Assembly: GCF_003114815.1 (NCBI RefSeq)
Contig: NZ_BFAZ01000009.1
Location: forward strand, 868,001 to 932,000
Direction: 5' to 3'
Source: Leptospira ellinghausenii
Lineage (GTDB): Bacteria > Spirochaetota > Leptospiria > Leptospirales > Leptospiraceae
DNA: 64,000 nucleotides
Of this stretch, positions 18,957 to 27,948 are shown one piece after another. The translations under genes and the position numbers were made by a program. Position 1 is the stretch's first letter; each line of letters starts with the position of its first letter. The notes beneath the pieces were generated by a model, which did no database searches, was not told the DNA's origin, and saw nothing but the letters and a program-made list of their open reading frames with translations.

Positions 18957-19520
18957 ATGAAGTTAATTGTAGGGCTGGGAAATCCTGGCGATAAATATAA
19001 CAACAATCGATCTAACATTGGTTTTAAGATTCTTGATGTCATTGCGAACAACATTGGCATCGAAATCAAAACTAAAAAGAAAAAATCACTCATTGGACGA
19101 GGTGACTTTGAAGGGGACGAAGTGGTTTTACTCAAACCACAAACCTTCAGCGAACTCTCTGGTGAGTCTGTCCTCTACATTGCCTCCTTTCTCAAAATCC
19201 AAGTCAAAGACATCGTCGTGATCCACGAAGATGTGGGACTGGAACTAGGCCAAATCGTCGTCACAAAAGGTGGCGAAAATGACACAAATCCCGGGGTAAA
19301 CTCGATTTCTGTCTCATTACGTTCTCCTAACTTCATTCGCATTCGGATCGGCGTTCTTAATTCCAGCTACAATCCGAAAAAAAGAGAAGATTTTTTACGT
19401 GAAGATTTTGAGCCTTTAGAGAACCTGAGTTTGATACAGATCATCAATGACGCTGAAGCGGCGATTCGTTCGATTTCCATGGGGGATATCGACGAAGTGA
19501 TTCAGAAATATCACCTTTGA
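18957..19520 (+). CDS. pth: Peptidyl-tRNA hydrolase family protein with altered active site
   Basis: Pth frees tRNA from prematurely released peptidyl-tRNA. The fold is clear from MKLIVGLGNPGDKY, the PQTFSELSG segment and RIRIGVLN, and the position after ctc is the usual one. By alignment with E. coli Pth from memory, the catalytic His20 is Ser here (S19, codon at 19011), Asn68 is Glu (E66) and Asp93 is Glu (E91, next to D92), while Asn10 (N9) and Asn114 (N111) are kept. The HNG triplet is TNP. At 187 aa length is normal. It is either a diverged enzyme with a shifted mechanism or a non-catalytic relative. Confidence 0.85.
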   Translation: MKLIVGLGNPGDKYNNNRSNIGFKILDVIANNIGIEIKTKKKKSLIGRGDFEGDEVVLLKPQTFSELSGESVLYIASFLKIQVKDIVVIHEDVGLELGQIVVTKGGENDTNPGVNSISVSLRSPNFIRIRIGVLNSSYNPKKREDFLREDFEPLENLSLIQIINDAEAAIRSISMGDIDEVIQKYHL

Positions 19521-19547
19521 TTGTAGTCTAATCTTCGGAAGTCTTAC

Positions 19548-21500
19548 ATGAATAAAAACATCAAAACCGTATTCCTATTTTTACTCGTATTCCTTGTCAT
19601 TTTGGCAACGGTTTACAAAGGCCAAGACTTTGCCGGTAAACCCGACGAAATCAGTTATTCCGATTTTTTGAATATGGTAGAACCCATTGAAGGGAAAAAA
19701 CCCATTGGGAAAATCACTTCTAAAGATGGGAAAGACATTTCATCTAAACAACAAATCATCATTGATAAAGAACTCATCGAAGGTTGGTACATTCCTGAAA
19801 ATAGTAAGGACAACAAACCAAAACCATTCAAAACCAATGTAGCACAAGTGAACGATGATTTGGTGACAAAACTTCGTAAGTCACGCCTTAGTTTCACAGC
19901 AAAATCCACTGAAGAAAATAAATTTTGGAGCGTTGTATCAGGCATTATACCTTGGTTATTTGCTCTTGGGATCATTTGGTTCATCATGATGCGCCAACTC
20001 CAAGCATCTGGTAACAAAGCATTTACCTTTGGTAAATCTCGTGCCAAAATGAATGTCGATCCTAAAGTAAAAGTAACCTTTAATGATGTTGCTGGTTGTG
20101 AAGAAGCAAAAGTAGAACTACTCGAAATCATTGAATTTTTAAAAGATCCAAAAAAATTCCAAGCCATTGGTGCAAGGATTCCTAAAGGAGTTCTACTCGT
20201 TGGTCCTCCAGGTACTGGTAAAACCTTACTCGCAAAAGCAGTTGCTGGAGAAGCAGGTGTTCCGTTTTTTTCCATCTCTGGTTCTGACTTTGTGGAAATG
20301 TTTGTGGGTGTAGGTGCATCTCGTGTGCGCGATCTTTTTGACCAAGGAAAAAAGAATGCACCTTGTATCATCTTTATCGATGAGATTGATGCTGTGGGTC
20401 GACTTCGTGGTGCAGGCCTAGGTGGTGGACACGACGAAAGGGAACAGACCCTCAATCAGATGTTAGTTGAGATGGATGGATTCGAAATGAATGAAGGTGT
20501 CATCGTAATGGCGGCAACAAACCGCGCTGATGTCCTTGACCCAGCTCTCCTTCGTCCAGGTCGTTTTGACAGACAAGTGATTGTAGACCTTCCAGACTTA
20601 AAAGGCCGTGAAGAGATCTTAGCTGTTCACGCGAAAAAAGTGCCACTTGTTTCTGATATTTCTTTAAACTCGATTGCTCGCGGAACTCCTGGGTTTACTG
20701 GAGCAGATCTTGCGAACCTCATCAACGAAGCAGCCCTTCTTGCAGCACGACGTAACAAAAAACGTGTGACCCAAGAAGAACTCGAAGAAGCTCGTGATAA
20801 AGTGATGATGGGTCCAGAACGTAAGTCGATGTTCATCTCTGACAAAGAGAAAGAAATGACAGCTTACCATGAAGCGGGTCACGCTCTTCTTGGCACCTTA
20901 CTGCCGTATACCGAACCAGTTCATAAAGTTACGATCATCCCACGCGGAAGAGCGCTTGGACTCACACAATCGCTTCCTGTAGAAGATAGACATTCGTATC
21001 GTAAAAACTATTGTTTGGATCGAATTGTGATGTCCATGGGAGGATACATCGCCGAAGAACTCATCTTTGGTGACCCATCCAATGGTTCTTCTAATGACAT
21101 CCAACAAGCAACCAACATTGCGCGCCGTATGGTTTGTGAATGGGGTATGTCTGAAAAACTCGGAACCATTCATTACGGATCGGGAGAAACATCACCGTTT
21201 ATGGGAAGGGACTATGGTCATACAAGTAAACCTTACTCAGAAGAATTTGCGGCGATGATTGACCAAGAAGTGAAACGAATCATCCAAACTTGTCTCGACA
21301 AAGGTCGTGATTTGGTGAAAAAGAACCAAAAGAAATTGGATTCCATTGCGAAAGCACTTCTTGCAAAAGAAACCATTGATGCACAGGAACTTATGGACAT
21401 TGTCCAACCATCCTTTGATAAATATGCGGATTCCAAATCGGGACTCGGTGCAAAAAAAGGCAAAGGTGCTTCTGCTGCAAAACCAGCTTATTCTTCATAA
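19548..21500 (+). CDS. ftsH: ATP-dependent zinc metalloprotease FtsH
   Basis: FtsH is a membrane-anchored hexameric AAA+ protease that degrades misfolded membrane proteins and short-lived regulators. The 650-residue sequence has a TM helix at about 7-23, an exported domain, a second TM near 131-149, Walker A GPPGTGKT near residue 220, Walker [12 protein letters not shown], the second region of homology with [19 protein letters not shown], and the zinc site HEAGH at about 441-445. The tail is Lys/Gly/Ala-rich. GGAAG precedes the ATG. It is 27 bp after pth and 9 bp before the EVE gene. Confidence 0.97.
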   Translation: MNKNIKTVFLFLLVFLVILATVYKGQDFAGKPDEISYSDFLNMVEPIEGKKPIGKITSKDGKDISSKQQIIIDKELIEGWYIPENSKDNKPKPFKTNVAQVNDDLVTKLRKSRLSFTAKSTEENKFWSVVSGIIPWLFALGIIWFIMMRQLQASGNKAFTFGKSRAKMNVDPKVKVTFNDVAGCEEAKVELLEIIEFLKDPKKFQAIGARIPKGVLLVGPPGTGKTLLAKAVAGEAGVPFFSISGSDFVEMFVGVGASRVRDLFDQGKKNAPCIIFIDEIDAVGRLRGAGLGGGHDEREQTLNQMLVEMDGFEMNEGVIVMAATNRADVLDPALLRPGRFDRQVIVDLPDLKGREEILAVHAKKVPLVSDISLNSIARGTPGFTGADLANLINEAALLAARRNKKRVTQEELEEARDKVMMGPERKSMFISDKEKEMTAYHEAGHALLGTLLPYTEPVHKVTIIPRGRALGLTQSLPVEDRHSYRKNYCLDRIVMSMGGYIAEELIFGDPSNGSSNDIQQATNIARRMVCEWGMSEKLGTIHYGSGETSPFMGRDYGHTSKPYSEEFAAMIDQEVKRIIQTCLDKGRDLVKKNQKKLDSIAKALLAKETIDAQELMDIVQPSFDKYADSKSGLGAKKGKGASAAKPAYSS

Positions 21501-21509
21501 AAAGATTTA

Positions 21510-21977
21510 ATGAAGTATTGGCTCTTCAAAACAGAACCAGATGTCTTTTCCATAGACGACCTAATACGAGAAAAACTCTCGTATTGGGAGGGAGTCAGAA
21601 ATTACCAAGCACGTAATTATCTTCGCGATGAAGTGAAGTTAGGTGACTTGGTTCTGTTTTATCACAGTCGCTTAGAACCACCAGGTGTTGTAGGCATCGC
21701 AGAAGTAGCAAAAGAAGCAAGTCCTGACCCCTACCAATTTGATCCAAATCACAAATACTTTGATCCTAAACTGAAAGGTACGGAACCAAGATGGTTTGGT
21801 GTTCACCTCAAACCTCATACAAAATTTGATGAACTGATCTCACTTGATCTTTTGAAAAAAACAAAAGGTTTAGAAAAGATGGTAGTGACCCAAAAAGGAT
21901 CGAGATTATCGATCCAACCGGTCACCAAAAAAGAATTTGAGATTGTTACAAAACTAGCAGGCGTTACTGTAAAATAA
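21510..21977 (+). CDS. EVE-domain protein
   Basis: At 155 aa this is a single EVE domain, a PUA-like fold thought to bind modified bases in DNA or RNA. Hallmarks are the opening MKYWLFKTEPDVFSIDDL, the conserved WEGVRNYQARNYLRD, and GDLVLFYHS followed by GVVGIAEV. Cytosolic; no partner domain is fused. It lies 9 bp after ftsH on the same strand and ends facing a minus-strand block, so it is probably the last gene of the 13432-21977 string. Confidence 0.92.
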   Translation: MKYWLFKTEPDVFSIDDLIREKLSYWEGVRNYQARNYLRDEVKLGDLVLFYHSRLEPPGVVGIAEVAKEASPDPYQFDPNHKYFDPKLKGTEPRWFGVHLKPHTKFDELISLDLLKKTKGLEKMVVTQKGSRLSIQPVTKKEFEIVTKLAGVTVK

Positions 21978-22014
21978 CCAATTCAGGTTTCCAAGTAATA
22001 ACCTGCTATGAAAT

Positions 22015-22869
22015 TTAAGGTTTTCCTGTGAAAACCTGTACTGCTTTGACTTTGTCTACATCAAAGAATTTTTTATCCTTATAAAAATAAGCCCCTGCTC
22101 CCATATAATTAAACTCTGGATTGAGGATGTTCTTTCTGTGCCCTGGAGAATTGAACCATACTTCCACCACAGCTTTAGCTAAGCTTAAGTATGTATGGTT
22201 TGGAATAGGTGTTCCTGCCTTTGTATAACTAAAGAATTGACCACCATTTTGTGCAGGTGTGAAAACAGGTCGTCCACTTTGGTATTGGATTCCAAAAGCA
22301 TTGATGATATTTTCAGCGGAATAGGTTTCAGAAACACCTACCAAATCCAAACGATCCTTTAGTGTTTCTTTACCATTCACAGTGCTTGTATGGGAATAAA
22401 AATCATAAGTCACCATGTCCTGAGCATGTCCAAAGGCAGCTTGTTCACATCGTTCTGAATACTTAAATGGTCGTAAGCCCAATTGTTTTCTTTCTTTAGA
22501 TGTTACATAAAATATAGCAGCATTTAACAAAGGATAGTCTACTTTTGCAAAATCAATTGTCGCATTTGCAGGGCCATAGGATGGAAATGTATCCTCATTA
22601 AAAGACTCATATTGTTCTACTTTCCATTTGTCGGAATCGGGAAGTTCCCTTCCATCTTCTATACTTTCTAAAAATGCTAAGTTAGGATCTTGTTTTTCAA
22701 TCACCTCTTCTACTTTTTTTGGTTCTTCCACTACGACGACAGGAGCCTTTTTGACTTCTGGAGATTTGCACAAAGTGAAAACAAAGAGAGCTAAAAAACT
22801 AACTCCAAGCAGAGAAGTTTTTATTCCTTTTGGTAGTGGTGTTTGGTGATTGTTTGTGTGTAATTTCAT
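22015..22869 (-). CDS. CAP-domain (SCP/PR-1-like) putative lipoprotein
   Basis: The 284-residue protein has a signal with a relaxed lipobox (FVFTLC), then a Val/Glu/Lys-rich low-complexity linker, and a CAP domain: HAQDMVTYDFYSHTS, AENIINAF, and WFNSPGHRKNILNPEFNYMGAG. These match the conserved His/Glu cavity of the family. Bacterial CAP proteins are exported and mostly of unknown activity. AGGAG five bases before ATG 22869 supports the start. It follows a small lipoprotein gene on the same strand by 8 bp. Confidence 0.88.
   Translation of the reverse strand: MKLHTNNHQTPLPKGIKTSLLGVSFLALFVFTLCKSPEVKKAPVVVVEEPKKVEEVIEKQDPNLAFLESIEDGRELPDSDKWKVEQYESFNEDTFPSYGPANATIDFAKVDYPLLNAAIFYVTSKERKQLGLRPFKYSERCEQAAFGHAQDMVTYDFYSHTSTVNGKETLKDRLDLVGVSETYSAENIINAFGIQYQSGRPVFTPAQNGGQFFSYTKAGTPIPNHTYLSLAKAVVEVWFNSPGHRKNILNPEFNYMGAGAYFYKDKKFFDVDKVKAVQVFTGKP
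22018..22037 (-). terminator. 8-bp hairpin at the 3' end of the CAP gene
   Basis: AGGTTTTC (22018-22025) and GAAAACCT (22030-22037) pair perfectly over CTGT. It lies inside the last codons of the CAP-domain gene just before its stop; on the minus strand the stem is followed by TAAATTTC. A nearby second stem (CAGGTT 21984-21989 with AACCTG 22000-22005) lies in the gap between the converging genes. Confidence 0.35.
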
Positions 22870-22877
22870 GGCAACTC

Positions 22878-23450
22878 CTATAAGTAACGGTTATAATCTT
22901 GTACGACATTATGAATTAGATTTTTTTCTTTATTGTATTGGATGGTTTTTGCTTCTTTGATTCCAGTTTCCCAGATAAACATAAATGGAATTCCAAACAA
23001 TGTAGAATGTTTTTGCCTATATTTTTCTCGGCCAATCAGTTTATCGTTTAAATAAAAATCTGCATGTAACACACGTTCTTTCGAGTATATAGACGGTAAT
23101 AATCCTGCAGTTCCTATCATAAAGATTGTTGATATCGACGAAACCCAGAAGTGTTCGTATTCATTCACTTCACTTGTGTAAATGTCAATGTGATGGTTTG
23201 CTCTGACACCATCAGACAATACCCTTCCAAAATAACCAGTTTCTGTGAGGTATTTTGTATACAGTGCGGTGATTTCCCTTTTGTTTTTATTGTTTTCGGG
23301 AGTGGAAACTTTGATGGATAAGAGAGGGATTTGTTGTTTAAAATCGGGTCTTGTGACAATGGGAACATCTTCACTCATATAATTGTAACAAGATGAGAGA
23401 AAAAAAAGGGAACATAAGACAAGTAGTGCGAATTTTCGAAATCGAATCAT
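22878..23450 (-). CDS. Putative lipoprotein, unknown function
   Basis: From ATG 23450 the product is 190 aa and opens MIRFRKFALLVLCSLFFLSSC, a clean lipoprotein signal with lipobox LSSC. The mature protein contains one hydrophobic stretch (SSISTIFMIGTAGLLPS) and no recognised catalytic motif. An 11-codon longer frame upstream is possible but would weaken the signal. It is 8 bp before the CAP-domain lipoprotein, so the two are probably made together at the envelope. Confidence 0.72.
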   Translation of the reverse strand: MIRFRKFALLVLCSLFFLSSCYNYMSEDVPIVTRPDFKQQIPLLSIKVSTPENNKNKREITALYTKYLTETGYFGRVLSDGVRANHHIDIYTSEVNEYEHFWVSSISTIFMIGTAGLLPSIYSKERVLHADFYLNDKLIGREKYRQKHSTLFGIPFMFIWETGIKEAKTIQYNKEKNLIHNVVQDYNRYL

Positions 23451-23498
23451 AATCCGTGAGAAGGCTAACGGATGAGAAACCAAGGAAAAGTCTTTTTT

Positions 23499-24932
23499 TT
23501 AAAACTTAGAAAAATCCACAATGTGTAATTGGTGCAAAAGGAATCCTCCCACAACGGTAAAAAAGACCCATGCCACGATGGAAATGGACCCACCGATTTT
23601 TACCATTTCTAAACTCCGAATGCCACCATAACTGAAAGCCAATGCATTAGGAGGAGTTGAGACAGGTAATGGCATCGCGAGAGAGGCACCGATGGTTGCG
23701 CCAATGGCCGCCGGTAAAATGAGGTCCGTAGGAAGTCCCATTGTGATTGGTAAGATCAAATTTGCAACACTTGTGTTACTGAGAAAACAAGAGAGAAACA
23801 AAGACAAAATTGAAAAAAATAAAAACAATCCTAACTGACTTGAGTCACCTAACATTAGCAAGGTAACAAAATGTTTGGCAAGTCCAGTTTCTTCAAATGC
23901 TTTTCCTAGGGCAATTCCACCTCCCATAAGGATTAAAACATCCCAGGATAAATTTCGAAATTCCTTTAGATCCAAAAGGGAAAATCCAAAAAAAACAATC
24001 ACTGGAAATAATGCAACAGTTCCATTGGAAATTCCATGCCAATCAGAACTTATCCATCCGAGAATTGTGATTAGAATGATCATAATCGAGATAAGTTTTC
24101 TCTGGGAAGAAACAGAAGTGTTTTCCTCTCGCACTTGGATCAATCGAATTGATTGGATGGATTTTTCTTTCTTTAAGTACACAATGTACAAAATTCCAGC
24201 GAGAGCCAAAACGGAAAGGATGAAGACAGGAAATGCAAACGCCATCCAATCTAAAAATCCAATGTGAAAACCTTTTTCTTGTAAATAGGCAATGCCAATC
24301 ACATTCGGAAGGGTTCCGACTGGTGTTCCAATCCCACCTAGGTTTGCGGAAAATGGTACCATAAATAAAATTGATTTTCGTAAAGGGCTAGTCTCATCCA
24401 AGGATTTCATCATGGAAGAGACAAGTCCTAACATCATGGCAGCTGTTGCCGTATTGTTCATCCAGCAGGACAAAAAGGCGGTGGCAAGACCTAATGATAA
24501 AACTAGAAAAAATGCTGAACCTTTCGTATTTTTGATCACAAATTTAGCAATGCTCACATCTAGACCATAAAAACTAATCGCACTTGAGATCACAAATCCA
24601 CCTAAGAAGAGTAAGATGGTTTCCGAAAAATAACAGGATAGAAAAGTAATCGTTTTTGGAGCACCTGGTCCCCAACCTGGAATTAACCAGACCAACTCTA
24701 AAAAAAGAACCAAAAATCCTGTGACATATAATGGGATGAGTTCTGTGACCCAAAGGAAGGAAACAACTAGTGCAATTGCTAAATTGATTTCTTGGGCGGG
24801 GGTGAGTCCGAGCCACGATTGGTAAAAGCCAAAGATGGCTGGAAAAATGGAAAGAGTCGAAAATAGAAGGCCTGCTCGAATCATTGTGACTTGACGATTT
24901 ACACTCACCTGATACTTTTTCGATAGACTCAA
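23499..24932 (-). CDS. SLC13/DASS family anion:sodium symporter
   Basis: The 477-residue carrier has about 12 hydrophobic segments and the twin Ser-Asn-Thr-type motifs of the family: CWMNNTATAAMMLG in the first half and CFLSNTSVANLILPI in the second. ITELIP-like (VTELIPLYVTG) is near the start. Members move sulfate, phosphate or C4-dicarboxylates with Na+; the substrate here is open. The frame begins with a TTG at 24932; an ATG at 24884 just before the first membrane segment is an equally good start. Divergent from the GpsA-PlsB fusion. Confidence 0.88.
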   Translation of the reverse strand: MSLSKKYQVSVNRQVTMIRAGLLFSTLSIFPAIFGFYQSWLGLTPAQEINLAIALVVSFLWVTELIPLYVTGFLVLFLELVWLIPGWGPGAPKTITFLSCYFSETILLFLGGFVISSAISFYGLDVSIAKFVIKNTKGSAFFLVLSLGLATAFLSCWMNNTATAAMMLGLVSSMMKSLDETSPLRKSILFMVPFSANLGGIGTPVGTLPNVIGIAYLQEKGFHIGFLDWMAFAFPVFILSVLALAGILYIVYLKKEKSIQSIRLIQVREENTSVSSQRKLISIMIILITILGWISSDWHGISNGTVALFPVIVFFGFSLLDLKEFRNLSWDVLILMGGGIALGKAFEETGLAKHFVTLLMLGDSSQLGLFLFFSILSLFLSCFLSNTSVANLILPITMGLPTDLILPAAIGATIGASLAMPLPVSTPPNALAFSYGGIRSLEMVKIGGSISIVAWVFFTVVGGFLLHQLHIVDFSKF

Positions 24933-24992
24933 TTCGTTTCAAGCAAACAAATACAATGAGACTTTCCCGAAATTTTTAAATGTTAATTTTTT

Positions 24993-27413
24993 ATGCAAAT
25001 AACCTATAACGACTTAAAACAAGCAGTTTTGGGTAGTGGCCCAATGGGTATCATTATCGCTTCCATACTGGCTGAAAAGTATGATTCTATCACTTTATGG
25101 ATTCCTGACAAAGAATTTGTAGAACTGCTAAAGAAGCGCCGCCAAACAGAAATTATGGGAAAGACAATTGAACTTCCCGATCACATTGACATCGTGTCAA
25201 GTTTAGATGCATTTGGGCGAGACGATTGGGCATTTCATATTGCAGTTCCTTCCCGATCCTTTTTGGACAGTGTCCACAGTCTCATTGAAGTATTGGAACC
25301 ATTTAATAATTATGTGTTTTCCTTTTTGACAAAAGGAATTTTAGATTCTAAAAATCGTAAAAAAACAGGATTCATCACTTACTCTCAATATTTACAAAAC
25401 TACTTAAGTGAAAGGAATTTTAATAATGCTTCAGTGGCTGTAGTTAACGGACCTTCTCTTTTAGGCGAAATCTTAGAAGAAAAATTCAGTTTTTTTAATA
25501 TTGGTTCATCTGATAAATTCACAGCTGAATATTTAGCTGAAGTTTATACATCCCATTTCATAAACACTTCTGTTACAGATGATGTGATTGGAATGGAAAT
25601 TGTGGGAGTGGCAAAAAATCCAATGGCGATTGCCAGTGGAATTGTATCCTTACTGCCTCGTTATGGATCCAACTTACTTGGTGAAATACTTTCAGTGGGT
25701 TTCCAAGAAGTAAGAGACCTTGCCATGCGTTACGGTGCAAGACCTGACACTGTGATGGGTAGGTCTGGACTCGCAGATTTTATCACAACTGCAACAAGTA
25801 ACAAAAGTCGAAACAGAGGGTTTGGTCAGAAGATTGTCGGTGAACTATTGTCAGGTGGAGAGAAATTAAGCATCAAAGATCGAATTGAAATCTTTTTTGC
25901 TCCTCGTTCCTTCATCGAGAGAGAATCTACCAAATGGCATGATAACGTAGAAGGAACCTACGCACTGAGCATTCTCATTGAACTTGCCAATGAAATTCGC
26001 CTTCCCTTTACCCTTCATAGAACATTATTTGATGTATTAACCCGTAAACAACCACCTGGTTCACTTATCGATTTAATCTGTGGTAAAAAAACAGAAGCAA
26101 AGAACATTCCACTTGTCGTTCAAAAAAAAGTTGGGCTTAATCTAACCTCTGGAATTGATTTTCATAATCTATTAGTAGATCGAATCTTAAAACAAATCAG
26201 CAATGTTCCAGGTACCATTAGCAGAGTGAAAAAACAATCGTCTGCTGTGATTGAATCAACGCAAAAACGACTTACAAAAGCAAAACGTAAAAAACAAAAA
26301 CTAGAAGAAGTTAAGTTTGAATCAGAAATCGAAATTTGGCAACGTTTCCAAAATTGCCAAAAAGATGAAGAACTCACTTCCATCAAAGAGTTGGTTCGTT
26401 TTTATGTAAACGAAATCGCTGATAATTATAGCCCAACTGTACGTGAATCTGTTTTACGTTTTGTTGCACCGATTCGATTGTTTTCTGGTGGTTTTCTCAA
26501 AGGTTCAATGATCCCACATATAGGTGGTAAAACGGAAGTTGTAAAGGCTCTCTCCTCCAAATACAATTTGTTATACGCACCTACTCACAGATCACATTTA
26601 GATTCGGTTGAAGTGGCATATTCTCTATTTCATTTAGGATTACCAGTCCCTCGTTATGCGGCAGGTATCAATTTAATGTCCAATCCATTCTGGGAGTGGA
26701 TGTTAAAATCGTTGGGTGCTTATGCAGTGGATCGAGAACGAACTAGGAATAGTTTGTATCTCGAATGTTTGACATTATATTCACAAGTGATGCTTGAACA
26801 AGGAATTCCATCTTTAGTTTATCCTGAAGGAACAAGATCAAGAACAGGTGCAATTGTACCAGTAAAAACGGGACTACTAACTACGGCAGTGAATGCATTT
26901 CGAAGTTCAGGGACGGAGATTGTGATCGTACCGATCTCAGTCTCATATGAAACAGTTCCTGAAGATAACCAGTTTTGCAATATACCAGAAGAACTTGGGA
27001 TGGCAGGATTTTTAGCAAAACGATCCAATGTTTACGTTGAATTTTGTGACCCGATCCCAATATCGGAATATGCACATACAGAAGATCCCACCATTGAATT
27101 GAGTTATCGCATCACAAAAGGTTGGAAACAATACCATAAGATTTTACCAAACCAAATTGTTGCCAAGATATTAGTAGAGAATGATTATTCAGTAGAAGTT
27201 TCTCAAAGTACAATGTTAATTGAAGACTTTATTTCAAGACATGAAGGTAATTATTTGATACGGGATCCTGAAGAAATTTGGGAGAAGGGTAAAAAGATTT
27301 TAGAAAAACGTAAAATGATAGAAGAGGCAAATCGAATTGTTCATTCTAAAAATGATGCTCTTCTATTGTATTACGCGAGTATGATTCCTGAAGATGAAGA
27401 CAAAAAATACTAA
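24993..27413 (+). CDS. Fusion: glycerol-3-phosphate dehydrogenase (GpsA-like) + G3P acyltransferase (PlsB-like)
   Basis: One 806-residue frame holds two lipid-synthesis enzymes. Residues 1-355 look like GpsA: LGSGPMG nucleotide loop, GVAKNPMAIASGI with the catalytic-site lysine, GLADFITTATSNKSRNRGFG, and VEGTYALSILIELA. Residues 355-430 are a Lys/Gln-rich linker. Residues 430-806 look like PlsB: HRSHLD at 532-537 (HX4D), a diverged block II (GAYAVDRERTRN), YPEGTRS at 610-616, and VPISVSYE. Together they would reduce DHAP to glycerol-3-phosphate and acylate it. No stop or frameshift separates the halves. It stands alone, divergent from SLC13. Confidence 0.88.
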   Translation: MQITYNDLKQAVLGSGPMGIIIASILAEKYDSITLWIPDKEFVELLKKRRQTEIMGKTIELPDHIDIVSSLDAFGRDDWAFHIAVPSRSFLDSVHSLIEVLEPFNNYVFSFLTKGILDSKNRKKTGFITYSQYLQNYLSERNFNNASVAVVNGPSLLGEILEEKFSFFNIGSSDKFTAEYLAEVYTSHFINTSVTDDVIGMEIVGVAKNPMAIASGIVSLLPRYGSNLLGEILSVGFQEVRDLAMRYGARPDTVMGRSGLADFITTATSNKSRNRGFGQKIVGELLSGGEKLSIKDRIEIFFAPRSFIERESTKWHDNVEGTYALSILIELANEIRLPFTLHRTLFDVLTRKQPPGSLIDLICGKKTEAKNIPLVVQKKVGLNLTSGIDFHNLLVDRILKQISNVPGTISRVKKQSSAVIESTQKRLTKAKRKKQKLEEVKFESEIEIWQRFQNCQKDEELTSIKELVRFYVNEIADNYSPTVRESVLRFVAPIRLFSGGFLKGSMIPHIGGKTEVVKALSSKYNLLYAPTHRSHLDSVEVAYSLFHLGLPVPRYAAGINLMSNPFWEWMLKSLGAYAVDRERTRNSLYLECLTLYSQVMLEQGIPSLVYPEGTRSRTGAIVPVKTGLLTTAVNAFRSSGTEIVIVPISVSYETVPEDNQFCNIPEELGMAGFLAKRSNVYVEFCDPIPISEYAHTEDPTIELSYRITKGWKQYHKILPNQIVAKILVENDYSVEVSQSTMLIEDFISRHEGNYLIRDPEEIWEKGKKILEKRKMIEEANRIVHSKNDALLLYYASMIPEDEDKKY

Positions 27414-27432
27414 TCATCATTAATTTGATGAT
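27402..27432 (-). terminator. Intrinsic terminator for the minus-strand operon
   Basis: On the minus strand ATCATCA (27432-27426) pairs with TGATGAT (27419-27413) over six bases and is followed, five bases on, by a T6 tract (27407-27402). The T tract lies inside the end of the GpsA-PlsB gene. It would end transcripts of the 27469-31468 operon. Confidence 0.5.
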
Positions 27433-27468
27433 GTAAATGAATGAAAACTTAAGATAACAGAATTCAAA

Positions 27469-27948
27469 TTAAACATTTTGAATCGGAAGTTTTCCTCGTT
27501 TCCGAATGTAAATTGTTTTATCTAGCGTAGCAACTACACTATTCGATTCATCCAATACATTAGTGGTAAAATGAAATTCTCCTTTTCGTTTTACCTCAAT
27601 TTCTGTTTTGATCCTTTGGATTTCCTCTTCCGGGATAAAAAATCTGGCTTTTACCTTTCCCTTACCTGGTTTGATAAAGCTCATTGATCCAATTTTATCC
27701 CAAACAATATAATCAGAACCTAGTGTTTCCAATAAAATTAACATAAAAAAAGGATCACACATTGAGTACAAAGAACCACCAAAATGGACACCCACATAAT
27801 TTTGATTGTAAAAACTTAACTTCATTTCCACTTCAAATGAAGTTAAATCCTTTGCTATTTTTTTAATTCGTATTCCCGCACCTATATAAGGCGGATAAAA
27901 ATTATATAACCAAATCTTAAATCTTTTTTTCCAAGAGATTGGTCTCAT
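27469..27948 (-). CDS. DUF4442 hotdog-fold protein (putative thioesterase)
   Basis: A 159-residue protein of the DUF4442 type: NYVGVHFGGSLYSMCDPFFMLILLE corresponds to the conserved Asn/His-Gly-Gly-x-(L/M)-x-x-x-x-D segment of this hotdog-fold family, related to acyl-CoA thioesterases. The catalytic acid could be the Asp of CDP. It is the last gene of an operon with EamA, AEC and acyl-CoA dehydrogenase genes and overlaps the EamA gene by 4 bp. Acyl substrate is unknown. Confidence 0.78.
   Translation of the reverse strand: MRPISWKKRFKIWLYNFYPPYIGAGIRIKKIAKDLTSFEVEMKLSFYNQNYVGVHFGGSLYSMCDPFFMLILLETLGSDYIVWDKIGSMSFIKPGKGKVKARFFIPEEEIQRIKTEIEVKRKGEFHFTTNVLDESNSVVATLDKTIYIRKRGKLPIQNV

Noticed and set aside
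19655..20455. Long antisense frame (266 codons) opposite ftsH
   Set aside because: It mirrors the strongly conserved AAA domain on the other strand, has low-complexity Ser/Pro-rich translation and no ribosome site; it is a shadow frame.
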